From Streptomyces sp. 1222.5 (GTDB lineage Bacteria; Actinomycetota; Actinomycetes; Streptomycetales; Streptomycetaceae): a stretch of DNA of 64,000 nt. Under the pieces are notes generated by a model. The model was not told the DNA's origin. It saw nothing but the letters and a program-made list of their open reading frames with translations, and ran no database searches. Of this stretch, positions 61,715 through 64,000 are shown piece after piece; positions within the stretch are counted from its first letter, which is position 1; each line of letters begins with the position of its first letter. The DNA lies in assembly GCF_900105245.1 (NCBI RefSeq), contig NZ_FNSZ01000001.1:6136001-6200000 (forward strand), in the 5' to 3' direction. The position numbers and the translations under genes were made by a program.

Positions 61715-62689
61715 GTGCGCATCGCAGTCACGGGCTCCATCGCCACCGATCACCTCATGACCTTCCCCGGCCGTTTCGCCGACCAGTTCGTCGCGGACCA
61801 GCTGCACACGGTCTCGCTCTCCTTCCTGGTGGACAACCTGGACGTGCGCCGGGGCGGCGTCGGCGCGAACATCGCCTTCGGCATGGGCCAGCTCGGCACC
61901 CAGCCGGTCCTGGTCGGCGCCGCGGGCTTCGACTTCGACGAGTACCGTGCCTGGCTGGAGCGGCACGGCGTCGACACCGACTCCGTCCGCATCTCGGAGA
62001 CCCTGCACACCGCCCGCTTCGTGTGCACCACCGACGCCGACCACAACCAGATCGGCTCCTTCTACACCGGCGCGATGAGCGAGGCCCGCCTCATCGAGCT
62101 CAAGACGGTGGCCGACCGCGTCGGCGGACTCGACCTGGTCCTCATCGGCGCCGACGACCCGGAGGCGATGCTCCGCCACACGGAGGAGTGCCGCTCCCGC
62201 GCGATCCACTTCGCCGCCGACTTCTCCCAGCAGATCGCCCGCATGGAGGGCGAGGAGATCCGGATACTGCTGGACGGCGCCACGTACCTGTTCTCGAACG
62301 AGTACGAGAAGGGCCTCATCGAGACCAAGACCGGCTGGAGCGACGCCGAGATCCTGTCCAAGGTCGGCCACCGCGTCACCACCCTCGGCGCGCGCGGCGT
62401 GCGCATCGAGCGCCACGGCGAGGACCCGATCGAGGTCGGCTGCCCCGAGGAGGAGCGCAAGGCCGACCCGACCGGCGTCGGCGACGCCTTCCGCGCCGGC
62501 TTCCTGTCCGGCCTCACGTGGGGCGTCTCCCTGGAGCGCGCCGCCCAGGTCGGCTGCATGCTCGCGACGCTCGTCATCGAGACCGTCGGCACGCAGGAGT
62601 ACCAGCTGCGGCGCGGCCACTTCATGGAGCGGTTCACCAAGGCGTACGGCGACGAGGCGGCCGAAGAGGTCCGCGCCCACCTGCGCTAG
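61715..62689 (+). CDS. PfkB family carbohydrate/nucleoside kinase
   Basis: A 324-residue ribokinase-like enzyme. The N-terminal motif RRGGVGANIAFGMGQLG and the C-terminal anion-hole signature DPTGVGDAFRAGFLSGL, with the catalytic aspartate, are intact. Actinobacterial relatives are often annotated adenosine kinase or sugar kinase; the phosphate acceptor cannot be decided from sequence. The GTG at 61715 is chosen because AGGAG lies 9 nt upstream. TACTAT near 61631 may be its -10 box, giving a leader of about 75 nt. Confidence 0.92.
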   Translation: MRIAVTGSIATDHLMTFPGRFADQFVADQLHTVSLSFLVDNLDVRRGGVGANIAFGMGQLGTQPVLVGAAGFDFDEYRAWLERHGVDTDSVRISETLHTARFVCTTDADHNQIGSFYTGAMSEARLIELKTVADRVGGLDLVLIGADDPEAMLRHTEECRSRAIHFAADFSQQIARMEGEEIRILLDGATYLFSNEYEKGLIETKTGWSDAEILSKVGHRVTTLGARGVRIERHGEDPIEVGCPEEERKADPTGVGDAFRAGFLSGLTWGVSLERAAQVGCMLATLVIETVGTQEYQLRRGHFMERFTKAYGDEAAEEVRAHLR

Positions 62690-62705
62690 GACGCTCCCCG
62701 GGCGC

Positions 62706-64000
62706 TCAGCCGAGCCGGCGGACCAGGTACGCCGTACCGCGCTCCGCCGGCTCCTCGCCCACGTACTCCTGCCCGCGCATCTCGCACCAGGCCGGGATGT
62801 CCAGCCGCGCGGCCTCGTCGTCGGAGAGCACCCGCACCGTGCCGCCCACCGGCACCTCCCCGATCACCTTGGCCAGCTCGATGACGGGGATCGGGCAGCG
62901 TTTGCCGAGGGAGTCGACGACCAGCTCCGCGGAGCGCACCCGGGTGGCCGGCGCCGGTGCGCCCAGCTTCTCCCGCACGGACGCGACGGCCCCCGGCAGC
63001 ACCTCAAGGAACCGCTCGACGTCCGCCTCGGCCACCCCCCGGGGCAGCGACACCCGGACGTTCCCCTCGCTCAGCACGCCCATCGCCCGCAGCACATGGC
63101 TCGGCGTCAGCGTGCTGCTCGTGCACGAGGACCCGGACGAGACGGAGAACCCCGCCCGGTCCAGCTCGTGCAGCAGCGCCTCTCCGTCGACATAGAGACA
63201 GGAGAAGGTGACGATGCCCGGCAGCCGCCGCTCGGCGTCGCCCACCACCTCCACGTCCGGCACCAGTTCCGGCACCTGCGCCCGGATCCGCGCCGTCAGC
63301 TCCCGCAGCCGTACCGCCTCCTGCTCCGCCTCGGCCCGCACCGCGCGCAGGGAGGCCACGGCCGCCACGATCGCCGGGATGTTCTCGAAACCGGCGGCCC
63401 GCCCCGACTCCCGCTCGTCCACCGGCCCTTGGGCCGCGAACCGCACCCCCTTGCGGACGACGAGCAGCCCGACCCCGGACGGCCCGCCCCACTTGTGCGC
63501 ACTGGCCGTCAGCAGCGACCAGTCGCCCTCGACCGGACCCCAGCCCAGCGACTGCGCCGCGTCCACCAGCAGGGGCACCCCGGCCGCCCGGCAGATCCCG
63601 GCCACCTCGGCCACCGGCTGTACGGTCCCCACCTCGTGGTTGGCCGACTGGAGCACGGCCAGCGCGGTGTCCGCGCGGAGGGCGGCGGAGTAGCCGGCGG
63701 CGTCCACGGCCCCGCCCCGGTCGACGGCCACCCGGTCGACCGTTCCCCCTGCCGCCTCGAACACTTCAGCCGAATGGAGCACGGAGGAGTGTTCGACGGC
63801 GGACACGATCAGGTGGCGTCCGGTCCGGCGTCTGCCCGCCAACGCGCCCGCGACGCCCGTGTGTACGGCCCTGGTCCCCGACGGAGTGAAGACCATCTCG
63901 TCGGCCCGGCAGCCCACGGCCTCCGCCGCCGCCTCCCGGGCCGCGTCCAGCAGCATCCGCGCCTTGCGCCCCTCCCGGTACAGCCGGGCGGGGTCGGCCC
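62706..64000 (-). CDS. Cysteine desulfurase fused to a TusA-like sulfur carrier, 5' end outside the window
   Basis: A class V aminotransferase-fold protein. PLP-lysine motif SAHKWGGPSGVGLL and the persulfide-cysteine loop SVSSGSSCTSSTLTPSHVL are present, so it should release sulfur from cysteine. The C-terminal ~75 residues are a TusA/SirA domain (DSLGKRCPIPVIELAKVIGE) whose CPxP cysteine could receive the persulfide in the same chain. The frame is open to the right edge (DPARLYREGRKAR before the first internal ATG), so the N-terminus is missing. It converges on the PfkB kinase gene. Confidence 0.9.
   Translation of the reverse strand, partial: ADPARLYREGRKARMLLDAAREAAAEAVGCRADEMVFTPSGTRAVHTGVAGALAGRRRTGRHLIVSAVEHSSVLHSAEVFEAAGGTVDRVAVDRGGAVDAAGYSAALRADTALAVLQSANHEVGTVQPVAEVAGICRAAGVPLLVDAAQSLGWGPVEGDWSLLTASAHKWGGPSGVGLLVVRKGVRFAAQGPVDERESGRAAGFENIPAIVAAVASLRAVRAEAEQEAVRLRELTARIRAQVPELVPDVEVVGDAERRLPGIVTFSCLYVDGEALLHELDRAGFSVSSGSSCTSSTLTPSHVLRAMGVLSEGNVRVSLPRGVAEADVERFLEVLPGAVASVREKLGAPAPATRVRSAELVVDSLGKRCPIPVIELAKVIGEVPVGGTVRVLSDDEAARLDIPAWCEMRGQEYVGEEPAERGTAYLVRRLG

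Overview
The window is very GC-rich, its codons mostly end in G or C, and it uses GTG starts freely. Its gene order (lipA-lipB, aceE, sucB-lpdA-pepA, cobS/cobT/cobU, pspA, nadA, an IscA-type gene) is that of a Streptomyces core chromosome. From memory it is close to the S. coelicolor lipA-to-nadA region; no search was run. I saw no insertion sequence, phage gene, CRISPR array, tRNA or rRNA.

Left end (1-5.7 kb): the 3' part of a type II polyketide synthase cluster, with KS-alpha (cut by the window edge), chain length factor, ACP, aromatase/cyclase and a TcmI-type cyclase on the + strand. A 19-bp hairpin separates it from a convergent O-methyltransferase, which is followed by a secreted beta-helix protein. 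The order matches spore-pigment (whiE-type) clusters. 5.9-21.5 kb: a DUF4191 membrane protein, a small protein, lipoate synthesis (lipA, lipB), an HTH/TPR regulator, an FAD amine-oxidase-like protein, a TIGR01777 epimerase, a GNAT acetyltransferase, a MarP-type membrane protease, a frameshifted peptidoglycan-recognition amidase, a DUF4240 protein, a WYL regulator, the pyruvate dehydrogenase E1 gene aceE with a palindromic operator over its promoter, and a GntR/FCD regulator.

21.8-26 kb: an accessory island of six + strand genes: two WXG100-like proteins, a 581-residue polymorphic toxin ending in an RNase A-like CdiA-CT domain, a candidate immunity protein, a stand-alone 99-residue homologue of only the C-terminal half of that toxin domain, and a CdiI-type immunity protein. 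A perfect 21-bp hairpin closes it. 26-31.1 kb: sucB, lpdA and pepA on the - strand.

31.4-37.2 kb: a four-gene exopolysaccharide locus resembling Pel systems (secreted deacetylase-like protein, PelF-like glycosyltransferase, polytopic membrane protein, spherulin-4 glycosidase); the last three genes overlap by 4 nt each. 37.3-46.4 kb: cobalamin nucleotide-loop assembly (cobS, cobT and a metallo-beta-lactamase-CobU fusion), interspersed with membrane proteins, a lysyl-phosphatidylglycerol-synthase-like protein and two methyltransferases. 46.4-64 kb: DUF3043, pspA and its partner, a secreted propeller-like protein, a two-component system next to an RND transporter, a PQQ-repeat Ser/Thr kinase, nadA, an IscA-type protein, a membrane-anchored protein, a small protein, a PfkB kinase and a cysteine desulfurase-TusA fusion cut by the right edge.

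Many genes have a TANNNT box 6-8 nt before the start codon and no Shine-Dalgarno sequence, which suggests leaderless transcripts.
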